A DNA stretch of 64,000 nt from Temnopleurus reevesii (GCA_036244855.1 BQKZ01000679.1:46793-110792); one strand, 5' to 3'; shown: positions 24,946 through 36,794, counted from the first letter of the stretch. Numbers and translations are program-made. The notes: generated from the letters alone by a model not told the origin.

Positions 24946-24982
24946 GATTTTAATGAAGGTGATTATGGTGTAGTAGTGGTGT

Positions 24983-25275
24983 AAAGTTGTAAATGTACTG
25001 ATGTGAATGAGAGATGTGCAAAAAAAAATCTTAATGTTGAAAAAAAATACTTAAAAACAGACCCCCCACCCTAGCTCCTCTCTGCAGTCCATGGGCCTGT
25101 AACAGAAAGGAGATGCAATTAATCTTGCAATTAATTGCATCTCCTTGGTACACATTTTGCCATAGACTTACGATAAATATTTATTTTAAGTTTAATTGCA
25201 TCTTTTATGTTACAGACCACATGTGATATTGTTTTTGTTGTTTTGTTGTTGTGTTGCTGATAATGATGATGATTT
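24983..25275. repeat. Right copy of the local duplication, interrupted by a palindromic element
   Basis: This matches 24458-24640 through TCTCTGCAGTCC. It is broken by the fold-back element at 25097-25215 and then resumes with the GTGATATTGTTTTTG and GATAATGATGATGAT part before the LINE begins. The insertion order can be read: duplication first, then the palindrome and the LINE into the right copy. Confidence 0.65.
25097..25215. mobile_element. Small palindromic element with TIR starting CTGTAACA
   Basis: The ends are inverted (CTGTAACAGAAAGG... and ...CTTTTATGTTACAG). Inside the left half is a perfect 16-bp hairpin, AAGGAGATGCAATTAA, with an 8-base loop. GATGCAATTAA-type sequence recurs near both termini. 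At about 119 bases with no coding capacity, it is a MITE-like insertion. Confidence 0.6.
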
Positions 25276-27282
25276 TAAAATCTGGACTTGAAGTAGATCG
25301 TCAACTGTACTGTAATCAACGGCAAGTTGTACAAGCGTGTGTTCGTGCTGCTAAGACTGCGTATAACTCTCAATTAGTTGATGACTGCTCCGGAGATTCC
25401 AAGCAACTTTTCAGGGTAGCTAACACATTATTGAATAGAAAGAAAGAAACCCCAGTTCCTGCAAATGTTAATTATCAAGTTAGCATTGCCAATCGCTTTA
25501 GTGACTTCTTTGTCAGCAAGATTCAAGGTGTCAGGGCTTCTCTCCCTAACATAGGACGATTTGAAATCCCTGTAATTACATCTTCAACTCTTGAAATTCT
25601 TGCTCCAACAACATTTGATGAAGTTGCTTCCTTGATAAAGAAAACACCTGCAAAGTCATGTGAACTTGACCCTGTTCCAACGTCTGTATTGAAACAATGT
25701 TCTACAACTGTTATTCCTGCAATTGTTAACATTATTAATACAAGTTTTAAGACTGGAATTGTCCCAACTGTCTTGAAGGTAGCTGTTGTACGTCCAACTC
25801 ACAAAAAGCCTAATTTAGATCATGAAAACCTACACAATTATCGGCCAATTTCAAATTTGACATACCTATCCAAATTAACAGAGCGAGTTGCCTTTGCACG
25901 TTTGTTGAATTATTACATTGAAAACAAATTTCTAGATGATTTCCAATCTGCTTACAGACCCAACCATAGCGTGGAGACTGTGATTACCAATCTCACTGAT
26001 AATGTTCTACAAGAAATGGACAAGGGTAACATTGTAGCCCTTGTTTTGTTGGACATGTCAGCTGCGTTTGATACTGTGGATCATAGCATATTAATCAAAA
26101 GGCTGCGCTCCTTTGGAGTCACGGGCTTAGCTCTTCAATGGTTCACATCCTATTTAGGTGACCATACGCAGTACGTCTCAGTTGGAGATTGCAAATCCGG
26201 ATCAACCACCCTCTCTTGTGGCGTACCTCAAGGGTCCGTTGGTGGACCTCTTCTCTTCTCTATCTACCTTCAACCAATTGGGGCAATTTTAAGATCTCAT
26301 AGGGTTCAGTATCACTGCTATGCAGACGACATTCAGTTATATGTTTCATTTAAGCCCTCTGTAAACTGCACTACCCAGGCCCAAAGGACATTGCAGATGT
26401 GTATTAGTGATATTAAGTACTGGATGGACTCAAATGGACTCAAGCTAAATGAGGATAAAACTGAATTAATTATCCTTGGTTCAAAAAATATGTTATCAAA
26501 AATTGATCATAATGCATTTAATTTAAGTGTAGGAGGCAATGTTATTCAGTCGGTCTCAAAGGTACGGGACCTTGGAGTGATTCTAGATTGTAACATGTCT
26601 TTCAGTCAGCATATTTCTCATGTCTCAAGATCTGTCAGATACCAACTCCGGAACCTTATAGCTTTATTCGCAAGTCCCTAACCCCTAAAGCCACAGAGCA
26701 GCTTATACATTCCTTAATCTCTTCTCGCTTAGATTTTTGCAATTCCATATTTTATGGGTTACCCCTTCAACAGATAAATAGACTTCAATCTCTCCAAAAT
26801 TCAAGTGCAAGACTTCTTACATTTACTCGAAAAACTGCCCAAATAACCCCTGTTCTTAGATCCTTGCACTGGTTGCCAGTTTTTAAACGCATTCAGTTCA
26901 AAATGTTAATGTTAGTTTACCGGGCTATTCATGTCATGTCTCCCAAATATATTCTAGATTCTTTGCATGTATACAACCCTTCCCGTACCCTGAGATCCTC
27001 TAGCTCACAGTTATTACAAGTCCCACGCACTGTTCGCTCATGGGGGGATCAATCTTTTTCTCACATTAGCCCAGCACTCTGGAACAATCTCCCCCTTTCC
27101 CTACGTACTATCCCATCCTATACTGCCTTCAAATAGAATTTAAAGACGTATCTCTTTAATTTGTAAACTCTTACTATACACTTTTTAAGTTTATTATATG
27201 AAATGATATATGCGCTATGAGCGTCTTTAGTGACGGAGTGTTGCGCTTTACAAGTTTACACTATTATTATTATTATTATTAT
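25275..27282 (+). mobile_element. 5'-truncated L2/CR1-type LINE insertion
   Basis: The element comprises the RT pseudogene and an AT-rich 3' UTR, and ends in an ATT-repeat tail (about 27260-27282) preceded by GCGCTTTACAAG. At about 2.0 kb it is well short of a full-length LINE of this group, consistent with abortive target-primed reverse transcription. Its 5' junction falls within the second copy of a local duplication (see 24983-25275). I could not identify a clear target-site duplication because both flanks are low-complexity. Confidence 0.8.
25281..27166 (+). pseudogene. Reverse transcriptase of an L2/CR1-type non-LTR retrotransposon, inactivated
   Basis: The frame opens without an initiator in the linker before the RT domain (D..KQLF..N.LLNRKKE, then a FSDFFVSKI block), so the upstream endonuclease is missing. 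RT blocks follow in order: NYRPISNLTYLSKLTER, LLDMSAAFDTVDH (first catalytic Asp), GVPQGS (26220-26237) and the catalytic YADD (26319-26330). After the RT comes the L2/CR1-specific C-terminal tail, recognisable from LHWLPV..RI.FK, ALWNNLPLSLR and FK..LKTYLF. Two lesions are visible: a frameshift near 26661, where the frame moves and would otherwise stop at 26682-26684, and an in-frame TAG at 27134-27136 in the FK..LKTYLF block. The GPLLF block reads VGGPLLF where LGPLLF is usual. It is a dead copy. Confidence 0.9.
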
Positions 27283-27480
27283 ATAGAGGCTGTAACGGTT
27301 GTCAATATCATATGGGACCATGGCATTTCCCACTTAAACGACCGCGAAAGGTTTGATTTGCTCAATTAGGGTTCAAGATCCAGGCTTGCAATTTGCTTTC
27401 CTTCCCATCACTAAGATGGAATAAGTAAAAAGAAAAACAGAAGACTTTCATTTGCTTGGTGAAAAGTTTCCAACTTAGAT

Positions 27481-27511
<31 letters not shown>

Positions 27512-27707
27512 GTGTAAGCAGGTTTGGTTGTGGGTGGGTGTGTCTTTGTGCCTTTCTCTTTTGCTTTCTTGCTTCATGGCTCTATTTATCCACTTGTATC
27601 TTTGCTACCCATTTCTTCGTCCCCTTTCATCAACCTGTCTGCCTCATTCTCCCCAAATCATTTTTGTTCTTAGTGTCTTCTCATTTCTCATCATATCTCT
27701 CTCTCGC

Positions 27708-27709
27708 AT

Positions 27710-27757
<48 letters not shown>

Positions 27758-28342
27758 NNNNNNNNNNNNNNNNNNNNNNNNNNNNNNNNNNNNNNNNNNN
27801 NNNNNNNNNNNNNNNNNNNNNNNNNNNNNNNNNNNNNNNNNNNNNNNNNNNNNNNNNNNNNNNNNNNNNNNNNNNNNNNNNNNNNNNNNNNNNNNNNNNN
27901 NNNNNNNNNNNNNNNNNNNNNNNNNNNNNNNNNNNNNNNNNNNNNNNNNNNNNNNNNNNNNNNNNNNNNNNNNNNNNNNNNNNNNNNNNNNNNNNNNNNN
28001 NNNNNNNNNNNNNNNNNNNNNNNNNNNNNNNNNNNNNNNNNNNNNNNNNNNNNNNNNNNNNNNNNNNNNNNNNNNNNNNNNNNNNNNNNNNNNNNNNNNN
28101 NNNNNNNNNNNNNNNNNNNNNNNNNNNNNNNNNNNNNNNNNNNNNNNNNNNNNNNNNNNNNNNNNNNNNNNNNNNNNNNNNNNNNNNNNNNNNNNNNNNN
28201 NNNNNNNNNNNNNNNNNNNNNNNNNNNNNNNNNNNNNNNNNNNNNNNNNNNNNNNNNNNNNNNNNNNNNNNNNNNNNNNNNNNNNNNNNNNNNNNNNNNN
28301 NNNNNNNNNNNNNNNNNNNNNNNNNNNNNNNNNNNNNNNNNN

Positions 28343-28385
<43 letters not shown>

Positions 28386-28402
28386 GCTCTCTCTCTCTCT
28401 CC
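27708..28402. repeat. (CT)n microsatellite containing an assembly gap
   Basis: CT repeats run into 585 Ns (27758-28342) and resume as CT on the other side. The true array length is unknown. Frames spanning the gap are artefacts. Confidence 0.95.
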
Positions 28403-28804
28403 CTCCCTGTCTTCCTGTTCATTTCGCCCATATCATCCCCGTTCCCTCTGAGATTTGCTTTATCATTCTTGCTTCTGTTGATGTTTTGTTTCATGTCTGT
28501 TGTTCCATTCTTTACATAATTTGTATTCATCTCCTTTTCTTTGCCATCATGTACGATCATCGTACATTATTTATAATTTCTTATCTCCATATGAATAACG
28601 ATATCGTTCTGATTGACGTTTATTAGCGAGCCAAGATCATCAGCGACACAAAACCCATCTTCTTGAAAATTGGCATTTCAAAATATTCTTTACCCACGTA
28701 ATCTTTTATTTTCCAAACGAGTCTTCATCTAGGCACTGACAAGACGGAATGATTAGATCTCTATAAAAAATAGGTTCGTTATCAATAATTTGTACATTTC
28801 CAAT

Positions 28805-29000
28805 CATTAAAAGAAGATTCTACCCCATAGTAAGATTTATTCAACATAAGCAGAAAAATCAGATGAAATTAACAAAACAAATGCGTCAAATCGGACAACT
28901 AATAAGCAAATTGTGAATGTATAAATATTTAGCCAAATTGGCAACATATGGCGTCATAAGTGCACAATCGACCATTATATTATAATCAATGTTATTCAAT
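28805..29000. mobile_element. Partial copy (one arm) of the 62366-type element
   Basis: It begins TTAAAAGAAGATTCTACCCC and continues GGACAACTAATAAGCAA, TTGGCAACATATGGCGTCAT and GTGCACAATCGACC. This matches the inverse of the right arm of 62366-62932. The other arm is not recognisable, so the element is truncated or decayed. Confidence 0.6.
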
Positions 29001-29821
29001 GTTATTTTCTGAAAATAAATGAGATTCCATATCTTTATAATTCAACAAAGGACTTTCTTGAAAGGTGCGATTAACAAGCAAAATTGATATTAAAGGATTT
29101 GAGTAAAAACATTTGTTTGTCTGCGTGAGCTGGAACGACTTTGACTAAAGTGCAATGAATTTAGCTCTTTATAATTCTTTGTCGCAAACATGAACGCATT
29201 TAAGGTTTAACGATAAATATAAATGTACTAAACATAATCAAGTCCCCATTATAAAACTATTAAAAATGAGACTGTTTTCAGAATGTTCACGTATTGACTC
29301 TCAAAAATTTGTCAAAGATATGACGCTGATGAAGGAACTTCTTTTGCACTTTCCTTAATTTGCGCCGAAAGTAAACAAAATTCCTAGTCAAATTTATAAT
29401 AGAAATACATAAATATTTAAAATAATCGAAAATTCACTTTGAATTACGAAAATTGAATGATTAGAATAGCTTTTTATTGTGTTTTTTTGCATCATCAAGT
29501 CTTTATCTACAAAATACCCAGGCCTATATATATCGTTATTTGAAACACAACACACGTTATTCAACATTTACAAAAATGCTACTTATACAAGTATTTCAAA
29601 TTCAGTGTCATCAAAGAGGTGTTTTTTCTTTTTCTCCCTCTCTGCTTTGTTTGACGTTCTGTGAGCCAAAAGGCAACAAAAAAAAAATGGCGCCATCAAT
29701 ATAAAAAGTGACGAGATTTCAGAACCCTGGTAATATTGAGAACCCATAAGCGAAGAATTGGAGGAAAAGCGAAAGAAAGATGTCTACCTTTGAAAACGAG
29801 GGATAATACCTACCTCCCTAA

Positions 29822-30140
29822 CAGCGGCCAATTGCACGAAATGGATTTAGCTATCCTCCTCTTGCTAAGACGTCGTAACTTCTTGTGCCATTCTCTTAAC
29901 ATAGACCTGTCTACGTTTGTGTCTATGTTAAGAGGGTGGCACAAGAAGTTATGATGTCTTAGCAAGAAGATTTAAGATTCAAGATTCGTTTTTATTTCAT
30001 TTTCCAAACAATAGTATTCATAGTTGCATCAAACAACATAATTGTGAACTTAGAAGTACGGATGTATAAGATGATAAGTGAACAAATAAAAAATTAAATG
30101 AAGAGGAGAGCCAAGACCATTTCGTGCAATTGGCCGCTGG
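29822..30140. mobile_element. Fold-back MITE family 3 with a nested insertion
   Basis: Outer ends are inverted: AGCGGCCAATTGCACGAAATGG on the left and CATTTCGTGCAATTGGCCGCTG on the right. The inner arms carry CTTGTGCCATTCTCTTAACATAG and its inverse. Relative to the second copy (60679-60864), about 130 bases (29971-30100) are extra, inserted in the right arm. Confidence 0.75.
29971..30100. mobile_element. Nested insertion of about 130 bp inside MITE family 3
   Basis: The sequence from TTTAAGATTCAAGATTCG to AAATTAAATG has no counterpart in the uninterrupted MITE at 60679. It is bordered by AAGAAGA (29964-29970) and AAGAGGA (30101-30107), a likely 7-base target duplication with one change. The repetitive TTTAAGATTCAAGATTC start looks like the tail of a minus-strand retroposon, but I cannot assign a family. 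Confidence 0.55.
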
Positions 30141-30286
30141 TCGGCTAAGCTATACCGAGACCTAGTATGGATCCTCAAGTCACTCCTGTCCATCATGAGG
30201 AATAATGATGTATGTTAAACTGTTCTTCTTAACTTTATGTTGGAACGTCTTGGCATTGAAAAACGAAAAAGAATGTTTTCTTTTTT

Positions 30287-30754
30287 GTCTCGCCTGCGTA
30301 GCAGAATCGAAACAGAGGCGCCGCTTTTTCCGACGGCGACGGCGGCGACGGCGGCGTCAACAATTTAGAATTGCTCTTGATTAAAAAAAAAACCCTTGTC
30401 CGATTTTCATCAAACTTGCACAATAGGTCCATTGGGATAGCCCAAATAGTGCAGAGCAATTTTCAGGTCATTATCAATGTCAAAGGTCATCTGAGGTCAA
30501 ATTTCCGAAATCTTAACCTGAAAACCTAACCTTGGTTTTTATTGCAAAACCCCTTGCCCGATTTTCATCTTGCATAAAAGGTCAAAGGTCAAAGGTCATC
30601 TGAGGTCAAATTTCCGAAATCTTAACCTGAAAACTTAACCTTGGCTCTTATTTCAAAATCCCTTGCCCAATATTCATCAAACTTGAACCATCTTTATAGA
30701 AATATGTCAAAAGCATATTGCTATAATTTACAAATCGCGCAATGCAGGCGAGAC
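30287..30754. mobile_element. TIR element carrying AGGTCA clusters
   Basis: Termini are inverted: GTCTCGCCTGCGTAGC at the left and GCAATGCAGGCGAGAC at the right. The left interior has a GGCGACGGC triplet-like run. The body is built of two or three similar units, each with CCTTG(T/C)CC(G/A)ATTTTCATC, an AAAGGTCATCTGAGGTCAAA block and CGAAATCTTAACCTGAAAAC. No coding frame is present. This is a non-autonomous DNA transposon with internal tandem structure. Confidence 0.7.
30579..30608 (+). promoter_or_regulatory. Clustered nuclear-receptor half-sites (DR1, DR1, DR4)
   Basis: Four exact AGGTCA hexamers occur in 30 bases: 30579, 30586, 30593 and 30603. Spacings are 1, 1 and 4, i.e. two overlapping DR1 sites (the RXR, HNF4 and PPAR/RXR type) and one DR4 (the TR or LXR/RXR type). 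Another DR4 of the same sequence is at 30484-30499. The motif identity is seen directly; activity is unknown. Confidence 0.55.
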
Positions 30755-32170
30755 TGCCAGGCGGCGTTTCACTTGTTTATAAATATTGGTCATGCTATTG
30801 CTGAAGTCATTGCTGTCTTTTGCTATCATTCTGAGAAAAAAAATGACGTTTTGATAAAACGTAAATGTTATTGCATTTTAAGAATTCTCACAGAATTATT
30901 AATATTATTATTATAAAAATAACAATTTCAAGAAAGAAGACTCGTCAACGGCTCCGTGGTGATGGTGTAAGTGAAAAAAAAGCGGAGAACGGAACTTGAA
31001 CGGTCAGCAGTGCCGAATATGCAAAGCAGTTTATGACAAAGGAATATTCGTATTCATTTTGAACATCGTCAATTCCCATTCGAGAATTTCTTTGATAATC
31101 TGTTTTCCAATGTAATGTGCTGAACCTCACAGACGAGAATGTATAACTGCCAGACCAATTATTTGCTGTGACCAGACCGAGCGTCATTTGAAGCCTGGCG
31201 TTGCCAACAAGTACAAGGGGACGCTTAGTCCAGCTTTCCAGAGATTCAATCCTGTGAGTTATCTTCCACTCCGAGCTCCCTGTATATTAGTGGAATAAAG
31301 ACATACTGCGTTATTAGTAAATGTCTCCCTCTATGTTCAGGTCACAACTTGAGATGGAGCACTGCATGGAGCGTGGAGGGGAAGGATATCACCTCACAGG
31401 GTTATTAACTGGACGAGAAAGCGCTAAGAAGAAAAAAAATCATACTACTCTGGCAAAGAAATTTGCCTGGTTTATAAACTTTTAGGCGGTGATTTAGCAC
31501 GTCAGAGCTAATGATATATCGCACTGCGCATGGAGATCACAGAAATCTGAACATTTCCGATTTCTGTGATGCAGATTGGTCAATGGGTATACTTTCTTCG
31601 CTCCTCTTTCATACGCAAATGAAAACGAGTGTGTATTTTGGCTGCTACACAGTCACAGACTCACGGTATAATAAATGCCTATCATGTCAGTGATCGAAAT
31701 AACCTTGCAATCACGTTGTATCGATTTCAGCATATTAGATGAAAGGGCACATATTTAAAGATTACAAGAGGCAAAAATAATTTTCGCTCTCATCTGTCAG
31801 AAACCACGATATAATGTTCATGACAGTATACCATAATCATGAACTCGTTCCTCGTGACCTTTGGCGGATGTTACACAAACGTAAGTGTGATGCGATTGCA
31901 CATCGTTAGGTCAATTGATAAATCCATTCTAATCAAACGAAATAAAGGGTGTACCAGCGTGACAATCATAAGCGTGACCCTGACTCGGTGTATACTTCCG
32001 GTGGCAGGAAACGATAATGATAGATTGCCCACTGATTTCCTTCCAAAGATCATCCGATCCGATACCTCCATTCATCGACCATCGTTGTATCTCTGCTTTT
32101 TTTTTTCTCCCATTGAAACTTAATAATTACTCTAAGACTTGTTCAGTAAGAATTGTTCAAATATAGTGTT

Positions 32171-32410
32171 AACTCTACCCTACAAAAAACGATGGTGTTT
32201 AATTTAACACCAATCGGAATCTATATAGGACCACACCAGAAAGGTGTTAAAATAACATTAATTTGGAATCAAATCAATATATTTCAACGCCGACTGGTGT
32301 TGTCCAGTTTTGAATCCAAACTGGAGTTATTTTAACATTTTCATGGTCTGGTCCTATAGGCCTACAGCTTAAAGTTGGTGTTTAACACCAGTATTTTTGC
32401 AATGTAGTGT
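32171..32410. mobile_element. Palindromic MITE with GGTGTTTAA arms
   Basis: The left part, starting ACTCTACCCTACAAAAAACG and then ATGGTGTTTAATTTAACACC, is matched inverted by the right part (GGTGTTTAACACCAGTATTTTTGC, ending ATGTAGTGT). TATAGGACCA(C/G)ACCA and GTTAAAATAAC are mirrored inside. About 240 bases with no frame. Confidence 0.65.
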
Positions 32411-33621
32411 CACTTTAAGAGCAGATCAGAGTCACCACTTTTTTAATCCAATATACTCCTAAAAACAATACAAGCTTTAATTTTGTGACCATGTACCATT
32501 CCATGTCAATATTGCCACATATAGAGTAACATAGACTCACCCTTAATTCAATCAGGACACACGTTTAACCCCATTTTATGCACTAGCCAAAATAAAAAAA
32601 ATGCGATAAAATCATTCCAGGATTAGTTTCTGTAATTACGAACGATAGCTTTGTGGAATTGTACTAATTATTCTTAATCCTATAATGGCCGGTACACGAT
32701 GTGCCATAAAAATTATAACAAGCCCTGAAGGAACTGAGAGTGACTTCTTCTGCCAATATTGTATTTTTTTTTGTGCAATATATGGCATGTAGATTTTGAC
32801 ACTTTTTGTTCGCAGAAATATTCAACATGACATGGAATGTAAAATTCTTAAAAGGAACATCATTTTGATAGAAGCAGTTGACTAATTTTCAAGTCGAGAC
32901 ATTTCCATTTTCTGCCTTTGTCGTCTTTGGTATTTGGTACCTAGGTCATAACTTAATTAATAATTGTTTTACCCAACACAATTTACAAAAAGTATTTGAT
33001 ATTTTGTAACATTTAAGGAAAAATACGACGAATTATATTGACAGGTGAATTAATGCAAGTGAACGTAGTTTGACTATGTTGCGATGGAGGGTATTTGCAT
33101 GTATAGAAAACGTTGGTACACACTGTATTTGACAAACATGGTGCTCGGGTGGTTAAAACCAACATATATCAAATTGTTTGTATGAGCCAATTTTTAGGGG
33201 ACAAAAATTGAACAATGCACCATTTATCCTTAATTTTACTTGCAATCTTGAGAAAACGTGCATGACTAAAACTAAGTCTAAAACACCGGAATGTTGTTAA
33301 AAGAGCTGTTTTCCCTGACTGTTTTCCCTGACCCCTATATGGATGGTCCCATGTGCCATGGTTTGCCTATATCATACCTATAACAGTATATATATTTTAG
33401 GCACATTCCTCTGCCATAGATGCTTGGTGAATGATGTTAAATGGCCTTTAAGAGTGGTACGTAACGCCTGAAAGGGTATTCAGAAAAGGATTAAAAATTG
33501 TTACTGTATCTAAAGAAGAGGTATACATCGAACAGAGTACTAAAGACGTATACAACCAGATAAGTCTTACTTTTGAATTCTAGTTTGGTCAAAATTCAAG
33601 TTATTCAGACTGCCTTAAAAG

Positions 33622-33757
33622 TAAAGCCCCGGTCACATAGCACCCCGGAAGCAACACGATTCTCCCCGACTCGTTGTTCGGAGGCAGTTATCTGTGAATT
33701 AACAAAGAGTCGGGGTGACTCGTATTGCTTTCGGGGTCCTATGAGACCGGGGCTTTA
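33622..33757 (+). mobile_element. Fold-back MITE family 1, second copy
   Basis: About 136 bases, nearly a perfect palindrome. It starts TAAAGCCCCGGTCACATAG and ends CTATGAGACCGGGGCTTTA, with the loop CGGAGGCAGTTATCTGTG in the same orientation as the copy at 19072. A TA dinucleotide flanks each side, suggesting a TA target site. Confidence 0.8.
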
Positions 33758-34417
33758 AGATGAAGTATTCGAGAAAAAGAAACACCAGTAAAATTATATT
33801 ATAAGTATATTCTGAAGCTGCACAACCTTATTGTTTTTTAAAAGATGGGTTTATAAGTATTTGGTGAGTTTGTCCTTTTAGGTATGATATATAAGTATGA
33901 TAACGGAACGATTGGAGTTCTCAATGTCTTGATTTACTATTATATTTTGTTTTTTATGTATATGATAAAGAAGTATATACCTGTGGACGCAACTGAAATT
34001 TTTTTATTGAACCTATGATTGGTTCAACCGTTCATTACTTGTGATGAAATACGCGTATCATATATAATGAGAGGCTTAAATTAAGTTCTCAACATCGCTA
34101 ATTAATTCACACACACTTCGTTACAACATGACGATGTTCTTTGTTCATAAAGCAAGGTAATATATATGCATGTTTAGCTCGGAGAGAAGAAATGAGTATT
34201 GACAGCCTTTATCATAATTTTATGAAGGTAATAGTCACTACAATTATTTATTTTGTATCTGGACCCCTTGGAAGAACAGAGGTATTAATTTCAATTCTTC
34301 TGAAAGGGCAATCCAGCCATCTTATTAATTGCAAATTATTTTTACACATGTAACGTTGTCAAATGTATTCTGATTTCGTATTATGTTATCTGTTATGTCT
34401 TTTTACTGATTGGAAAT

Positions 34418-34447
34418 AAAGTACAATACAATACAATACAATACAAT
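34418..34447 (+). repeat. (ACAAT)n tail, possible retroposon 3' end
   Basis: AATAAAGTACAATACAATACAA follows an AT-rich stretch. A similar arrangement (GAATAAATAAATACAATACA then CATACATACA) is at 35055-35088. A polyadenylation-like AATAAA followed by a short tandem tail is how many CR1/L2-group LINEs end, but no coding part is attached here. Confidence 0.35.
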
Positions 34448-35054
34448 CATTTCGTATTAACTTATAGGGCGTTTTACAGTATTTTATACGGTTTCTATAA
34501 CAGAGAAATAATGTAAAGATTCATTATTTTGGATTATGCAAAAACAGAATGTCGTGCAGCTTGTATTGAAATGGCACAGTTGTAAGGATTCAACCTAGAC
34601 CACATAAGCAAAAAGGAAATCTGTAGAATGAACTGCATTAAGGAAATGAAGCTATTACCGCTGCATACATCTATACGCACTGTTGCCAATGATGTTTGGA
34701 TATTATTTTCTTCCTTTTACCTTATCCTATATATGAATCACTTTGAAGCTGTAATTTACTCAAGATTGCGATGAATATTGATGGTAAATTATATATAAAA
34801 TTTAAAGATTAATTGATTCATGCTTCAGGGAACACCATTTTAACAAACGTCAAGACGTAGTTTTTATGTTAAGATTCTAAAAATGTGTAATAACTTTTAA
34901 TTATTTTTTAAGTGTTTTCATGTTTTTTTTTATTGTGTATAATGTTATCTTAAATTCATTATTAGGCTTATTGTTTACATTTTATACCTGTTCGCTTTTT
35001 ATATGCACGGACTTGCTGAAAAGCAGTCTTTTGACTGATTGTAAGTTTTACCGT

Positions 35055-35088
35055 GAATAAATAAATACAATACATACATACATACAAG
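35055..35088 (+). repeat. (ATAC)n tail, possible retroposon 3' end
   Basis: GAATAAATAAATACAATACA followed by CATACATACATACA, preceded by the hairpin-like GCTGAAAAGCAGTCTTTTGACTG. No RT remnant was seen upstream. Confidence 0.3.
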
Positions 35089-36794
35089 ACCATCATGGAA
35101 ATTGATCCAAAAGTTTCCTTATTTATTCTTTAACAAGATTCATGATTATCGTGCATATTTTTACGCTCAACTGAACGCAGTATACAGTACATAAAATGAT
35201 GTGCTTTTGCGGGGTAGAGGGCATTATCAAAATCGTACACACTGTTTTGAATGTTTGTTATTAATTTCTCTATTCTGTTTTATCCACCTATTTTGTAAAT
35301 ATTTTGTAAACATATGTTGCATTGCCTAAACCTTGTACATTTCTACTCACGTAGAATGTATCCTAGGTGTATATGTTGTAAATATGCTTTGGTTTTGTAT
35401 AAGACAATAAAGTATATTTCGAACACATCATGGTCACTTATATAGATGTAAACATAAACCAACCAAATAGTATTATTTGGTTGAATGTGAAGACTTTGTT
35501 AAGGATTGTTTACAAGTCATACAATATTGACCATGCATGTTACTCGTTGTATAAGAAGGCTCATAATCCCCCAAAGTAATTATTCTGAATGTGTCGTTAT
35601 TCAAAGTTCATGTATTCTGAATTTCTATCATTTAAAAGGTCAGTTTAAAGGCTCTTTTCAAAAATACGAAAGGTTAAATTTCCCGCGAGTTTGTTCGACT
35701 TAAATTTATATAAGATTAGCTTTTACATACGAAAAATATTAATTTACACCAAACAAGGTTCTAAAATCCTAATAATGGACCACCTGACTACATGGACAAA
35801 TCCCATTGTTTTCAAACAAAAATCGATTTTTCATGTTTTGGAAAGACGATCCTTTACAAAAATGAGCATTATAACCATATAGCCGTATCTGATGAAACCA
35901 TAAAACAACTCATACCTATAACATTCATTTCATTTCTTCAAACTGAGTTTCAAAATCGAATCTTCACTCTATATGTTTAGTTTAGTTTATTTTTCTTCTG
36001 CATACAACATAATTTCGAAGTATAGCAAAAATAACATGATTCATGAGTATTATTTTGACAAAGGGTCACAAAAATAAACATAAATATCAAATAAAATACT
36101 ATAAACTGTGATGACAATTTGTCAACATACACTGTATAACATGTAAATAATAGAAGAAGGATTATCTTGTATGCAAATTGCTTGAAAAAATAAGACAACC
36201 CTGAGAAAAACTAATATAATTGATCAATATGATTTTATTCGATGCACAGAATATGTCATATTTCTAATCGAATGCTTTTTGAAGAATAGTTTTATTGCCG
36301 ATTCACTGACAGCATAATTTACACAGGTAAATTTATTTACAACATAACAATACACAATTGATCATGTAAGAACATGAATGTGCTATTGGGATCACTATAA
36401 CACAAAGTATATATAATAAAAAAAAAACAAAATATAGAATATAGGATGAAATGATTGATAACTTTATCTGAAAGAAAAACAAGAAATTTGACATTAAAAT
36501 GTAAAACATTTAAGGAAAACTACGTATTTCAACAATATTGTTCAGCGACCACTCACTAAAACTCTCTTTTAGTTTGTCCAATTTCTTTTAATTTTGTGCT
36601 GGTATGAATGATATATAGTAGTATGGTAAATAAAATACATCATTTCTAACCGAGCTAAAACCATTTCATGCCTTTCATAATAAAAAATAAAGATTCGTAT
36701 ATGATAGATTTCCATTGTCTCGATACTACTTGCAACACTATAACGTTGATTCTTATTCTCCACGCATTCCTCCTCGGATACTTATATCTATATT

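Larger units (their letters stand above)
33758..36794. other. No gene recognised; retroposon-like tails only
   Basis: AT-rich. The only structured items are the short tandem tails at 34418 and 35055. Confidence 0.45.

Noticed and set aside
24475..24984. Long frame encoding poly-Asp (or poly-Met) tracts
   Set aside because: It is a readthrough of the GAT microsatellite; no non-repetitive domain and no splice context.
27456..28626. Frames of 289-378 codons across the N gap
   Set aside because: Most codons are Ns and the remainder is CT repeat (Ser/Leu or Arg/Glu).
30945..31187. 80-codon minus-strand frame as an exon
   Set aside because: No convincing splice borders, motif or compositional shift.
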